Assembly (NCBI RefSeq): GCF_947502445.1
Contig: NZ_CANMZW010000002.1
Coordinates: 354,559-418,558 of the forward strand
Direction: 5' to 3'
Length of the DNA: 64,000 bases
Origin: an uncultured Brevibacillus sp.
Lineage (GTDB): Bacteria; Bacillota; Bacilli; Brevibacillales; Brevibacillaceae
This document shows, piece by piece, positions 36,784 to 45,840 of the stretch. The notes under the pieces were generated by a model that saw nothing but the letters and a program-made list of their open reading frames with translations, was not told the DNA's origin and searched no databases. The position numbers were made by a program, and so were the translations under genes. How positions within the stretch are numbered: position 1 is the first letter of the stretch; the number at the start of each line of letters is the position of its first letter.

Positions 36784-37128
36784 TTACTGCTGCGAGTAGT
36801 TGCCAAATCCTGTTTCAGGTTGGTTTGGATTGGCAAAAATCGAATTGGTGGGCAAAGCCGAATGTGCGACCTGATTGCAGATAGTTGATACATGCTGCAG
36901 TTGTTGGACAGCTTTTTGGTGGCCCTGAAGTGCAGTCTGAATGATTTGAACAGCCTGTTGTTCACGCTGAGCGAGTTGCTGCAGCTGCATAGCGTTTTGC
37001 TGTTCCTGTTGTAACAACTGTTGGTATTGAGCAGAAGCTTGTTGTGTTTGCTGTACTAATTGTCCAATCAGTTGCTGGCATTGTGCAAGCTGCTCGTTTA
37101 AATACTGGATTTGGGAAATCGGTTCCAT
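36784..37128 (-). CDS. Glutamine-rich coiled-coil protein
   Basis: 114 residues; residues about 8-85 are almost one third Gln with heptad-like Leu/Ile spacing (QLAQCQQLIGQLVQQTQQ, QLQQLAQREQQAVQII). GGAGG lies 5 nt ahead of ATG 37128. No family is recognised. Gln-rich helical proteins of this size occur among spore coat and crust proteins of bacilli, but nothing here proves a spore role. Divergent from RNase J. Confidence 0.65.
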   Translation of the reverse strand: MEPISQIQYLNEQLAQCQQLIGQLVQQTQQASAQYQQLLQQEQQNAMQLQQLAQREQQAVQIIQTALQGHQKAVQQLQHVSTICNQVAHSALPTNSIFANPNQPETGFGNYSQQ

Positions 37129-37284
37129 AGGCGCCTCCAATCCTCATGCTTGTTATTTGACTTGGTTATCATGCGACTTTTTCCTGCCAATTATTCTCAC
37201 TAACTCACGATGCCCGTTACATAATCCATCTAACTATCGCAAAGATTAACCATATTATGGTGTGCAAGGAGGTTCACTTCACAA

Positions 37285-38949
37285 ATGTCTGCTTCGCGTG
37301 CGCTGTCCATTTTTGCCTTAGGTGGCGTTTATGAAATCGGAAAAAATATGTACGTCATTCAATATGATGACGATATTGTCATCATTGATTGCGGCTCGAA
37401 ATTCCCGGATGAGAGCTACTTGGGTATTGACCTGATTATCCCTGATATCACGTACTTGTTGGAAAATCGTGATAAGGTACGGGGACTCATTATCACTCAT
37501 GGACATGAGGATCACATCGGCGGGATTCCTTATTTCCTAAAACAGTTGAACATCCCTCTATACGGGACACGCTTAACGTTAGGGCTGGTTGCTGAAAAGC
37601 TGAAGGAGCATCACCTGCTGCATGATTCGGAGCTGATCACGATTCATTCCGACTCAGAAATTACGCTGGGTTCTTTGCAAATCCGTTTTTTCCAAACCAA
37701 TCACAGCATCCCTGATTGCCTTGGGGTTGTTTTTGATACACCGGAAGGCACGGTTGTCCATACCGGCGATTTTAAATTTGATTTGACCCCCGTGAACAAT
37801 CAATCGCCAGACCTGTACAAGATGGCGGCAATCGGGCAAAAAGGAGTCCTCGTATTATTGTCTGAGAGCACCAATGCAGAGCGGTCCGGCTTTACTCCAT
37901 CCGAGATTCATGTTGGCGAGCATTTAAAAGAGGCGTTCATGAAAGCGAAGCAACAAGTTTTCGTATCGACCTTTGCCTCCAACGTTTATCGCCTGCAACA
38001 GGTAATCGATGCAGCACAATTGACAAATCGCAAGCTCGTACTGCTCGGTCGCAGCATGGTAAACGTTGTACGGATTGCTTCTGAACAAGGATATTTGTAT
38101 ATCCCCGAAGGAATGCTGATCGAGGTTGATCAAGCAAATCAGCTCGATCCCAGCCAGGTTGCCGTTCTGTGCACTGGCAGTCAAGGAGAACCTAATGCCG
38201 CACTTGCTCGCCTGTCCACTTCCGGCTATCGACATATCAAGGTACGACCAGGTGACACTGTTATCCTGTCCTCATCACCGATTCCGGGGAACGAGCGAAA
38301 TGTAACACGTATCGTTGACAATTTGTTTATTCTGGGTGCCCATGTTATTTACGGGTCTGGAACGGGTATGCATGTTTCTGGCCACGGCAGTCAGGAAGAA
38401 TTGAAATTAATGCTTACACTCATGAAGCCGACCTACTTTATCCCGATCCATGGCGAATATCGGATGCTACAGCAGCATCGCATATTGGCAGAATCGCTCG
38501 GAATCGAGACCGAACATATTTTTATCGTGAACAACGGTGATGTCGTTGATTTCCAAAACCAAGAAGCCTGGCAAGAACGCAAGGTGCCAGCAGGAAGCAC
38601 GCTTGTAGACGGGCTGGGTATCGGCGATGTAGGAACTGTAATTCTGCGGGATCGGAAGCATCTTTCAGAAGACGGTATTCTCGTAGTCGTGATCACCCGG
38701 AGTAAAACGGATGGCAAAATTCTCTCGGGTCCCGATCTCATCTCGCGTGGATTTGTGTTCGCATCAGAATTCGAGGGACTACTGGATGAAGCAACTCGAA
38801 TCGCCGCGGAAACTTTGGAGACTTTATCAGCAGAAAACGTGAATCAATGGAACCGTTTGAAACAAGGCATCCGGGAATCTATCGGGCAGTACCTGTATAC
38901 ACGTACGAAAAGAAGACCGATGATTCTTCCCATCATTATGGAAGTGTAA
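37285..38949 (+). CDS. Ribonuclease J
   Basis: 554 residues, the normal length. The metallo-beta-lactamase core carries HGHEDHIGG (about residues 72-80), HTGDFKFD and the beta-CASP motifs (LSESTNAERSG, GRSMVNVVRIA, GTGMHVSGHG, PIHGEYR). The full HxHxDH set indicates an active J1-type nuclease, unlike B. subtilis J2. It matures and degrades RNA from the 5-prime end and internally. AAGGAGG is 12 nt ahead of the ATG. The sequence differs enough from typical J1 that it may be a second copy. Confidence 0.9.
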   Translation: MSASRALSIFALGGVYEIGKNMYVIQYDDDIVIIDCGSKFPDESYLGIDLIIPDITYLLENRDKVRGLIITHGHEDHIGGIPYFLKQLNIPLYGTRLTLGLVAEKLKEHHLLHDSELITIHSDSEITLGSLQIRFFQTNHSIPDCLGVVFDTPEGTVVHTGDFKFDLTPVNNQSPDLYKMAAIGQKGVLVLLSESTNAERSGFTPSEIHVGEHLKEAFMKAKQQVFVSTFASNVYRLQQVIDAAQLTNRKLVLLGRSMVNVVRIASEQGYLYIPEGMLIEVDQANQLDPSQVAVLCTGSQGEPNAALARLSTSGYRHIKVRPGDTVILSSSPIPGNERNVTRIVDNLFILGAHVIYGSGTGMHVSGHGSQEELKLMLTLMKPTYFIPIHGEYRMLQQHRILAESLGIETEHIFIVNNGDVVDFQNQEAWQERKVPAGSTLVDGLGIGDVGTVILRDRKHLSEDGILVVVITRSKTDGKILSGPDLISRGFVFASEFEGLLDEATRIAAETLETLSAENVNQWNRLKQGIRESIGQYLYTRTKRRPMILPIIMEV

Positions 38950-38962
38950 GAAACGGCAGTGC

Positions 38963-38996
38963 AAAAAAGAGAGCTTTGGAGGCTCTCTTTTCTTTT
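38963..38996 (+). terminator. Rho-independent terminator of the RNase J gene
   Basis: AAAAGAGAGC (38965-38974) and GCTCTCTTTT (38982-38991) pair perfectly, followed by CTTTT. Confidence 0.75.
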
Positions 38997-39001
38997 GGCT
39001 G

Positions 39002-39571
39002 CTAAAAAATTTTCTTGGTTTCCTGATCTTCCTTTAAAATCTCGACAGCCTCTCTGAAGCGTAGCGAGTGTACGACTTCACGCTCGCGCAAAAATTTCAG
39101 ACTGTCCTGTAAATCCACGTCATCCGTCATATCAATCAGCCACTGGTAGGTAGCCCGTGCTTTTTCCTCCGCAGCAATATCCTCATACAAATCTGCGATT
39201 GGATCGCCCTTGGCTTGTATATAGGTTGCTGTCCACGGTACCCCTGCTGCATTACTGTAAAACAGTGCCCTGTCATGATTCGCATAATGCGCGCCAAGCC
39301 CCGCTTCTTCCAGCTGTTCTACTGACGCATCCTTCGTCAGCTTGTAAACCATCGTCGCAATCATTTCTAGATGCGCAAATTCTTCTGTAGCGATATCGGT
39401 GAGCAGCCCGATTACCTTGTTTGGAATGGTATAACGTTGGTTCATGTAACGCAGGGCTGCGGCTAATTCCCCGTCTGCTCCTCCATACTGTTCCATTAAA
39501 AACTTCGCCATTCTAACGTCACATTTGCTTACACGCACTGGGTATTGAAGCTTTTTCTCATAAATCCACAT
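39002..39571 (-). CDS. cotJC: Spore coat protein CotJC (manganese-catalase-like)
   Basis: 189 residues, a ferritin-like four-helix protein of the Mn-catalase family: ATEEFAHLEMIATMV and AAEEKARATYQWL supply the Glu/His metal ligands. CotJC localises to the inner spore coat with CotJA and is made under sigma-E in B. subtilis. Third gene of cotJABC; 21 bp after cotJB. Confidence 0.92.
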   Translation of the reverse strand: MWIYEKKLQYPVRVSKCDVRMAKFLMEQYGGADGELAAALRYMNQRYTIPNKVIGLLTDIATEEFAHLEMIATMVYKLTKDASVEQLEEAGLGAHYANHDRALFYSNAAGVPWTATYIQAKGDPIADLYEDIAAEEKARATYQWLIDMTDDVDLQDSLKFLREREVVHSLRFREAVEILKEDQETKKIF

Positions 39572-39592
39572 GGTTACGATTACCCCTCATTT

Positions 39593-39868
39593 CTACACTT
39601 GCCATGGCCATGGCTCTTCGTTCCACTGCCAAGGGAATCCGGAATAACTGCGTCCAAAATTTTGCAACGGTCCATACAAAGCTTCGTATTCGTTAGCCAG
39701 ACTCCAGCGCTTTTGGGTTAGCTGGTTGAACTGTTCGATAGCATTTGCATCAGTAGGGTGTGTGTCCAGATACAGATTGAGTTCGACCAGCACAAAGTCG
39801 ATCGCCTGTAGTTCTTCGAGCAACGCGTAATAATGCTGCTGATCGAAAGAGTTGTTCGCAGGTGTCAT
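39593..39868 (-). CDS. cotJB: Spore coat protein CotJB
   Basis: 91 residues. YYALLEELQAIDFVLVELNL and FNQLTQKRWSLANEYEALYG fit the CotJB family. Its ATG overlaps the cotJA stop (ATGA), so the two are coupled. Confidence 0.9.
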   Translation of the reverse strand: MTPANNSFDQQHYYALLEELQAIDFVLVELNLYLDTHPTDANAIEQFNQLTQKRWSLANEYEALYGPLQNFGRSYSGFPWQWNEEPWPWQV

Positions 39869-40089
39869 CCTAGCCCACCTGCCCTATCTGCTGCCGGATT
39901 GTAAGGACTGAACAGCGCAGGCCATAATGTACCTAAACGCAACGCTTCACTTGGCGAATATTGCGGGAGATTTGCCGGTTGAAAGGTGATGAATAACTCA
40001 GGTGGAACCTGATACGTCTTTACACGTTTCGGCGGGCAGGGATCGAATGGGCCAACATAAGGAAAGTAGACCCTTGTTTGTGATTGCAA
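39865..40089 (-). CDS. cotJA: Spore coat-associated protein CotJA
   Basis: 74 residues from TTG 40089: the AAGGAGG site abuts the ATG at 40098 with no spacing, whereas TTG at 40089 lies 8 nt beyond it. VYFPYVGPFDPCPPKRVKTY and LFITFQPANLPQYSP are the CotJA signature. First gene of the operon; a sigma-E promoter is expected in the 120-bp gap upstream but I could not place one with confidence. Confidence 0.85.
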   Translation of the reverse strand: MQSQTRVYFPYVGPFDPCPPKRVKTYQVPPELFITFQPANLPQYSPSEALRLGTLWPALFSPYNPAADRAGGLG

Positions 40090-40357
40090 AGCAGACATCC
40101 TCCTTCAGATATAGGTATCTGACTACTCACCACTACACTATGTCACACGTCTACTAGGCGTGATTCCTGCACAAGCTTTTCCCCAGAAAAGACCACCGCT
40201 CCTTGATTCCAGAAGGGTCGGGATCTACCCACTTTAGCAATGTGAAGCGGAATAAGGTTTTTCTCAAATGGAATTGACACAAGGCTCTTTTTCGCATCAT
40301 AATAGACGTCATAATAGATAGAAGCAATCATCAAGACTATGGAAAGAGAGTAAAAAA

Positions 40358-40930
40358 ATGACTGAAAATATAGAAATATCGATTCGTGAAAAAAACATTA
40401 TTTTTATCGGATTTATGGGTGCTGGAAAAACCACGGTCGGACAGCTTGTCGCCAAGAAGTTGTCACGAGATTTCATCGATATTGACCAGGAAATCGAGCG
40501 AATCCATCAAATGCCTGTTTCGGCGATTTTTCAAGAGCTTGGTGAAGCCAGCTTTCGTAAAATGGAACGTGAGCTGATTGTATCGCTTTGCTCAGAAACT
40601 CGCTCGAAAATCATTTCCCTCGGTGGCGGTGCTTACATGCAGGAGGAAGTGAGAAAAGCATGCCTCGCCAACTGCATCGTCTTTTACATCGATGTATCGT
40701 GGGAATCCTGGAAGGAACGCATTCCACTGATTATCGACAGTCGTCCGATTTTGCAAAATAAGTCTTTGGCTCAGATTGAGGAGCTTTTCAACAGCAGAAA
40801 GTCCGCCTATGCCTTGAATCACTACAGTATTTCCAGCAGCGATATAGACGCGGAAACTGCGGCAGATCAGGTCGTCGAATCATTAAAGCTAGCCTGGAAC
40901 CTCAATGATACGAAGCACAATCTTTTATAA
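40358..40930 (+). CDS. aroK: Shikimate kinase
   Basis: 190 residues. P-loop GFMGAGKTTVG (about residues 18-28), the shikimate-binding Asp in IDIDQEIE, FRKMERE with the substrate Arg, and SLGGGAYM (GGG loop) are all present; the lid arginine is in SRPILQ. It phosphorylates shikimate at O3 in aromatic amino acid synthesis. Single gene with AAAGAGAG ahead of the ATG and a perfect hairpin after it. Confidence 0.9.
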   Translation: MTENIEISIREKNIIFIGFMGAGKTTVGQLVAKKLSRDFIDIDQEIERIHQMPVSAIFQELGEASFRKMERELIVSLCSETRSKIISLGGGAYMQEEVRKACLANCIVFYIDVSWESWKERIPLIIDSRPILQNKSLAQIEELFNSRKSAYALNHYSISSSDIDAETAADQVVESLKLAWNLNDTKHNLL

Positions 40931-40936
40931 TCAAAT

Positions 40937-40998
40937 AAAAATCTCCCTTATAGACGAACGCAGCTTTCTGCATCGTCCTGTAGCAAGGGAGATTTTTT
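40937..40998. terminator. Terminator between aroK and the GGDEF-EAL gene
   Basis: AAAATCTCCCTT (40937-40948) and AAGGGAGATTTT (40985-40996) are exact complements with flanking A and T runs; it can serve both converging genes. Confidence 0.75.
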
Positions 40999-41018
40999 AC
41001 GTTCACTGGAAGTACGTT

Positions 41019-43460
41019 TCACGACAAGCTTTGGCTTGAACCTTTTGTATATAAAAGGTCTGTTGCTTCTTTGTACGGCAATGGCTTGCTGTAAAAGTAC
41101 CCTTGAACCTCTTTGCACATTTGTCCTTTTAGAAAATCCACGTGCGTTTGCGTTTCCACACCTTCAGCTATGACTGCGATGTTCATATTATGCGCCATAT
41201 CGATGATCGTTTTTACAATGGCTTGATTGCTCGTATTTAGGTTGCGCATAAAGGATTGATCTATTTTGAGGCGGTCGATTGGAAACTGGCTCAAATAACT
41301 CAGGGAGCTGTAGCCCGTCCCAAAATCATCGATGCTGATGCTAATGCCAAGAGCTTTCAGCCTGTTCAGCATGCGGATGGTATACGTCGCATCCAGCGCC
41401 ATGCTTTCTGTAATCTCCAGCTCCAAAAATTTCGGTTCCAAAGCCGTTTCTGCCAGGATGCTCTCAATCATTTCAATCAAATTATTTTGCATAAATTGAC
41501 GCAAAGAAATATTCACGGCTACAGACAAGTCCTTGTAACCGGCTTCCTGCCACTCTTTGGTTTGTTGACAGGCTGTCCGCATCACCCATTCGCCAATCTT
41601 GACAATCAGCCCCGTTTCTTCCGCAATCGAGATGAACTGAATAGGTGGTATCAACCCTAGTTCTGGATGCTCCCAACGAATCAATGCCTCCGTGCCAATA
41701 ATTTTACCTGTGTTAATGTTGATCTTTGGTTGGTAATACAAGATAAATTGCCGTTCATCCAGCGCTTTTCTCAGTTCACCCTCCAGCTTGAGCTTTTTCG
41801 AGATGGACCGATGAAGTTCCTCTGAAAAGAATTGAAAGTTGTTTTTCCCCTGCTCTTTGGCGAGATACATAGCCGCATCTGCGTTTTTCAGCAAGACCTC
41901 GATATCTTCTCCATCATCGGGGTACAAGCTGATGCCAATGCTAGGTGTTATGTACAGCTCCAAATGTTCCAACGTGACTGATTCTGCCATCTTATCAATA
42001 ATGCGTTTGGCAATATCTGCAACTTCCTCACGTGATACGTCTGTCAAGAAAATCGCAAACTCGTCTCCGCCTTGCCTAGAAACGGAATCTCCTTTACGCA
42101 AACAACCAAGCAGTCGCTGGGCAACCGCCTTGAGCAAAATATCTCCGATCGAATGACCCAACGTATCATTTATATTTTTAAATCGATCCAAGTCGATGAA
42201 CAAAACTCCGATTTTCTGATTCTTTTGCTTCGCCTGCTGCAAGGCCAATCTCAGGGTTTCATTGAACAGCGTACGATTGGGCAAATTGGTCAACGAATCA
42301 TAATGAGCCATGTAATGTATGATTTCAGCAGCTTTTTTTCTTTCAGTAACATCAATCATGGAGCCTACTACTTCTAATATTTGATCGTTTTCTTCAATAG
42401 GAGATAGTGTAATGTATAAAAATTTATCTAAATAGGCCAATTCGAAATTGACAATCTCCCCGTTGAAGGCAATCTGAAATTGCGTTTCCAGCTGATCGGC
42501 AACATCCTCAGGAAAAACCTCATGAGACGTTTTCCTCATCGTTTTCTCTGTTGTCAGCCCGAGTTCTTCGGCAAATTTACCTTCGCATAATGTAAACGTA
42601 ATGGTACCTTTTTTGTCCGTGACAATTTTAAAGACGCAGTTTTGCAAATTTTTTACTGTCCTGCGGAAATCATTTTGCATCGCTTCCGCCAATGCGGTTT
42701 CCGCTTTTATGCGGTCGGTGATATCGGTACGGATGGAGACATATTGATATGGCGCGCCTTCATCATCCAAAAACGGAACAATCGTTGTATTCATCCAATA
42801 TTCGCTGCCGTCCTTGGCCCGATTTTTCACTTCTCCTCTCCACACATGCCCTCGTCTGATTGTATCCCACATCTCCTTGAAAAAGGTTTTGGGATGATAG
42901 CCAGAATTAATGAGTCGATGTGTCTTGCCAACCAGCTCTTTTATGTCGTATTTGGAAACCTCACAAAATTTATCATTAACATAGGTAATAACGCCCTTCG
43001 CATCCGTAATCGCCACGATGGAGGATTCGTCCAGTGCATTTTTAATGTCATGCAGATCCTTCATCGTGTGACCAAGCGACTCCTCCATCTGCTTGCGCTC
43101 GGTAATGTCCGTGCCGATTGCCACGTATTGATAGATGAATCCATCGTCATTGCGGAATGGTACCAAGGTGATATCCAACCAATAAGTCGTACCATCCTTT
43201 GCCTGGTTTTTCATTTCTCCTTTCCATACTTTTCCACGAATGATCGTATCCCATAAATCTTTAAAAAATGCCTTGGGATGGAAGCCCGAGTCGATTTTGT
43301 TATGCGTATTTCCAATCAGCTCATGACTCTCATACTGAGATATCTCACAAAAAAGGGGATTGACGTAGATAATTTTTCCTTCATGATCTGTGACGGATAT
43401 AATAGAAGACTCTTCCAGCGCGGAAAACGCATAAGCAACGGCGGTGATTTCTGTAAACAT
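41019..43460 (-). CDS. PAS-PAS-PAS-GGDEF-EAL cyclic-di-GMP signalling protein
   Basis: 813 residues. Two near-duplicate PAS/PAC units (about 11-122 and 138-250, sharing HPKxFFKxxWDTIxRG and VWxGExKNxAKDG), a third more diverged PAS (about 265-375), a GGDEF domain with GGDEF at 464-468 and an intact inhibitory RKGD I-site five residues before it, and an EAL domain with TEALIRWEH, NISLRQF, LEITES and DDFGTGYSSL. Both synthesis and breakdown of c-di-GMP look possible. No membrane segment: cytosolic. GGGGGAG precedes the ATG. Confidence 0.92.
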   Translation of the reverse strand: MFTEITAVAYAFSALEESSIISVTDHEGKIIYVNPLFCEISQYESHELIGNTHNKIDSGFHPKAFFKDLWDTIIRGKVWKGEMKNQAKDGTTYWLDITLVPFRNDDGFIYQYVAIGTDITERKQMEESLGHTMKDLHDIKNALDESSIVAITDAKGVITYVNDKFCEVSKYDIKELVGKTHRLINSGYHPKTFFKEMWDTIRRGHVWRGEVKNRAKDGSEYWMNTTIVPFLDDEGAPYQYVSIRTDITDRIKAETALAEAMQNDFRRTVKNLQNCVFKIVTDKKGTITFTLCEGKFAEELGLTTEKTMRKTSHEVFPEDVADQLETQFQIAFNGEIVNFELAYLDKFLYITLSPIEENDQILEVVGSMIDVTERKKAAEIIHYMAHYDSLTNLPNRTLFNETLRLALQQAKQKNQKIGVLFIDLDRFKNINDTLGHSIGDILLKAVAQRLLGCLRKGDSVSRQGGDEFAIFLTDVSREEVADIAKRIIDKMAESVTLEHLELYITPSIGISLYPDDGEDIEVLLKNADAAMYLAKEQGKNNFQFFSEELHRSISKKLKLEGELRKALDERQFILYYQPKININTGKIIGTEALIRWEHPELGLIPPIQFISIAEETGLIVKIGEWVMRTACQQTKEWQEAGYKDLSVAVNISLRQFMQNNLIEMIESILAETALEPKFLELEITESMALDATYTIRMLNRLKALGISISIDDFGTGYSSLSYLSQFPIDRLKIDQSFMRNLNTSNQAIVKTIIDMAHNMNIAVIAEGVETQTHVDFLKGQMCKEVQGYFYSKPLPYKEATDLLYTKGSSQSLS

Positions 43461-43690
43461 GTAACTCCCCCATCTAATTGCACATTACATTTGAAACATA
43501 CGTATATTATTGCTGCAATATATCCGATCACCTTTACTTACAATGTTTGCTACAGGACATAAGTCACCTTTTACTATACAACATCTATTGACAATATGTT
43601 GAAATCTTCGACAAAATATACAAAAAACCCTATCAGTTAGAAACAGATAGGGCCAGCTTTTTATTGATTTCGTTGCATTTCATTGGAAAT

Positions 43691-44057
43691 CTACCGCTTT
43701 GGTGCGCGGAAGCCCGCCTCCTGCGCTTCTTCTTCTTCAGTAGCGAACCACATCTCGGCGTTCATCTGTTCGTAGCTGGCAGACCCTGGAACGTGATAGA
43801 TTTTATCTCTCTTGGAGTTAATGTTGCCTTTGATCAATTTACCGTCTGGAGCTTGGTCTGCTTTATTCTCGTCCTCCACCCTGGTTCTGTTCTCTTGCTT
43901 CCCTCTCTGCCTCCAAAAACAGCTCGGCCTTGGCAACGTTCGGCGGAATCGTCATGATGCGGGCATAACCATCACGAACCAGCTTTTCATTTACAAAAGT
44001 ACCCTCAGACAAATAAACGTACGCGAGCAGCCGACCTTCATACTTATTTACGAACAA
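43691..44057 (-). pseudogene. Thermonuclease-family gene, truncated and frameshifted
   Basis: The 5-prime part reads YEGRLLAYVYLSEGTFVNEK and [21 protein letters not shown], the second half of a staphylococcal-nuclease fold, then leaves frame near 43890-43910 within the [10 protein letters not shown] stretch. The other frame continues with an Asp/Lys linker and [20 protein letters not shown] ending EAGFRAPKR, the usual C-terminal tail of these secreted nucleases. The first half with the calcium and catalytic residues is missing. A working relative lies at 44508. Confidence 0.75.
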
Positions 44058-44100
44058 CTGACTCAGAGCGAGTCAGCAGAAGCAAACATGTGGAAATAAG

Positions 44101-44507
44101 CTCTGACAACATGAAAAAATGGAACTTCCCCCTTTTCAGGCAATAATGCGTTTTAATCATCTTTGTGTACTCTAATAAAATCTATTATAGTTAATTCTAA
44201 AGGAATACATTACTGAGAAGGTGATATTCACGACGAGTTCCGCAGGCAATAGCGTCCGGAAATTAAACATTACTCATCTAGCTTATCTGAATCGGGTAAT
44301 ATCGTTATTTGAAATAAACGATTACTTACATTTGCATTACATTAGAAGATGTTCATTCAATTTCTAGATGGATGTATAACCACATGAAAGATAACATTAC
44401 GGTTATTGAGATTATTGAAAAAACAATCATTGAAATGGTTAAATGAAGAGATGAACAAAAGAAACTGCAATACTAATTGAACATACATAGTTTATGGAGA
44501 AAATCAA
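44101..44507. other. Gap between broken and intact nuclease genes
   Basis: AT-rich. A short plus-strand frame near 44384-44446 (MKDNITVIEIIEKTIIEMVK) continues upstream without a start (to about 44325) and may be a gene fragment; no ribosome site or known motif was seen. The 5-prime end of the nuclease pseudogene may once have extended here. Confidence 0.35.
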
Positions 44508-45086
44508 ATGAATCAACGAAAAATACTTTTTTATGCAGTAGTTGTAATTATTTTGTGCATTGCTGGATACCAGAATTTCCTTCGCTCTGATGATAAAATT
44601 GAAGACATTCGAACCATTGTTGATATTCAGGATAGAAAGTTGGAAAAAGCAACAGTACAGCGAGTAGTGGATGGGGATACATTTGTCGCTAAAGTGAATG
44701 GAAAAGATAGAAAGATAAGACTCATTTTAATTGATACGCCTGAATCCAAAGCTCCTAACCGTCCAAAGGGATATTTAGGTGAAGAAGCCAAGGATTATGC
44801 AGCTAAACGCCTAGAAGGGAAAACAGTATGGCTTGAGCGGGATGTAGAATCGAATGATCGATATGGGCGCTGGTTACGATATGTCTATCTTGATGTAAAA
44901 GATGACAAAGGCGAATTCTATAACGGTACTCTCGTGCGCACGGGCCTAGCAAGAATGGCTACGTTTCCTCCAAATGTAAAATATGTAGATGATATTCGCA
45001 AGTGGCAGACAGATGCCCGTGAGGCTAACAGGGGCATCTGGAAAAACATTAATGATGCATTCCCAGATAGAAAAATTGAGAAATAA
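44508..45086 (+). CDS. Thermonuclease family protein, membrane-anchored
   Basis: 192 residues with an N-terminal hydrophobic helix (about 6-22) and a staphylococcal-nuclease domain (about 45-180). VDGDTF supplies the calcium Asp, IRLILIDTPE the catalytic Arg and Glu, and DRYGRWLRYVYL the second Arg; all match nuclease positions, so activity is expected. GGAG lies 8 nt ahead of the ATG. It would degrade DNA/RNA outside the cell or at the surface. Confidence 0.88.
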   Translation: MNQRKILFYAVVVIILCIAGYQNFLRSDDKIEDIRTIVDIQDRKLEKATVQRVVDGDTFVAKVNGKDRKIRLILIDTPESKAPNRPKGYLGEEAKDYAAKRLEGKTVWLERDVESNDRYGRWLRYVYLDVKDDKGEFYNGTLVRTGLARMATFPPNVKYVDDIRKWQTDAREANRGIWKNINDAFPDRKIEK

Positions 45087-45104
45087 GAATAAAACTTTTG
45101 TTCA

Positions 45105-45128
45105 GAGAAAATAAAGCAGTAGACTGCT
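45105..45128 (+). repeat. Dispersed hairpin repeat, copy 3
   Basis: AGAAAATAAAGCAGTAGACTGCTG shares the GAAAATAAAG...AGACTG core with other copies (shown here in parts: AGAAAATAAAG, then AGACTGCTGTTG). It lies just past the nuclease stop. Confidence 0.45.
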
Positions 45129-45218
45129 GTTGTTGATTTGACGCTTTTTCTGTATAAGAAAAGCTCTTTGCCTTAGTAATATAGGAATCAGACTATTCAA
45201 TCCTTCCAAACAAAAAGG

Positions 45219-45253
45219 CCAGTCAAAACACGAAAATAAAGTGTTAGACTGGC
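45219..45253. repeat. Dispersed hairpin repeat, copy 4
   Basis: GCCAGTC and AACAC on the left pair with GTGTT and GACTGGC on the right around the conserved GAAAATAAA loop. It may act as a terminator for either side. Confidence 0.55.
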
Positions 45254-45300
45254 TTGGTTTATTGAGCTATCTTTTGTCATTATTAATCATCAACACATTT

Positions 45301-45570
45301 TTAGGTGGTCATCGATTCTCTCAGAACCTGTTCAAGGCTGTCGCAGATTTTTGGAAGTAAAAAATCACCTTCCTCATCCACTTCACTAAGCTTTTTATAC
45401 CCCTCGTGTAGATCAATGAATGTTATTCCAACTGGAGACATACCAATTAATTCTACATTTTCAATATAGTCATCTATCCAGTATTTTGCGTTTTTTCGAA
45501 TCTGGATTATTTTTGATCTAATTTTTGTTTTCAATTTATGGGGAATCTCCTGAGGAGACCAGTTATCCAC
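45301..45570 (-). CDS. Hypothetical protein, 89 residues
   Basis: Begins with GTG (MDNWSPQEIPHKLKTKIRSK) and has ELIGMSPVGITFIDLHEGY and an acidic C-terminus. ATAAGGTG overlaps the start, so the ribosome site is poor and the gene may be a fragment of something longer. Size and acidity resemble small immunity-type proteins, but no family is recognised. Confidence 0.4.
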   Translation of the reverse strand: MDNWSPQEIPHKLKTKIRSKIIQIRKNAKYWIDDYIENVELIGMSPVGITFIDLHEGYKKLSEVDEEGDFLLPKICDSLEQVLRESMTT

Positions 45571-45593
45571 CTTATTTTTTATATCTGTTCATG

Positions 45594-45806
45594 TCATAAT
45601 CCCTGTCGAGACACCATTAACTCCATTTTTTCTGTAATAAAATCCAAAACATTCGTAGTTACACCTTTTCTTTTAGACTTGATAACAAAAATCCATCTTG
45701 AAATCCCAGTATCAAACGTCCGGTCGTTCACCGGACTGGATTGAAAATACCTCGTGGTACTTTTGCGAAATGGTTCGTGGTCTCTTTGAAGTATGGTAAC
45801 AAAGCG
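45594..45806 (-). other. Open frame without start codon, possible gene remnant
   Basis: Seventy codons stay open on the minus strand between two stops but contain no plausible start. The reading RDHEPFRKSTTRYFQSSPVN then SRWIFVIKSKRKG and NVLDFITEKMELM looks coding-like and faintly like DUF4279-type proteins. It lies directly upstream of the 45301-45570 frame, so both may be pieces of one decayed gene. The DNA also holds a perfect GTCCGGT-CGTTC-ACCGGAC hairpin (45718-45736). Confidence 0.3.
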
Positions 45807-45840
45807 TTAGAAGATTAATAAATTTCGTGGAGGTGTAGGT

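Noticed and set aside
40143..40334. 63-codon minus-strand frame between cotJA and aroK
   Set aside because: No ribosome site ahead of either ATG, no family pattern, and it overlaps the aroK promoter region.
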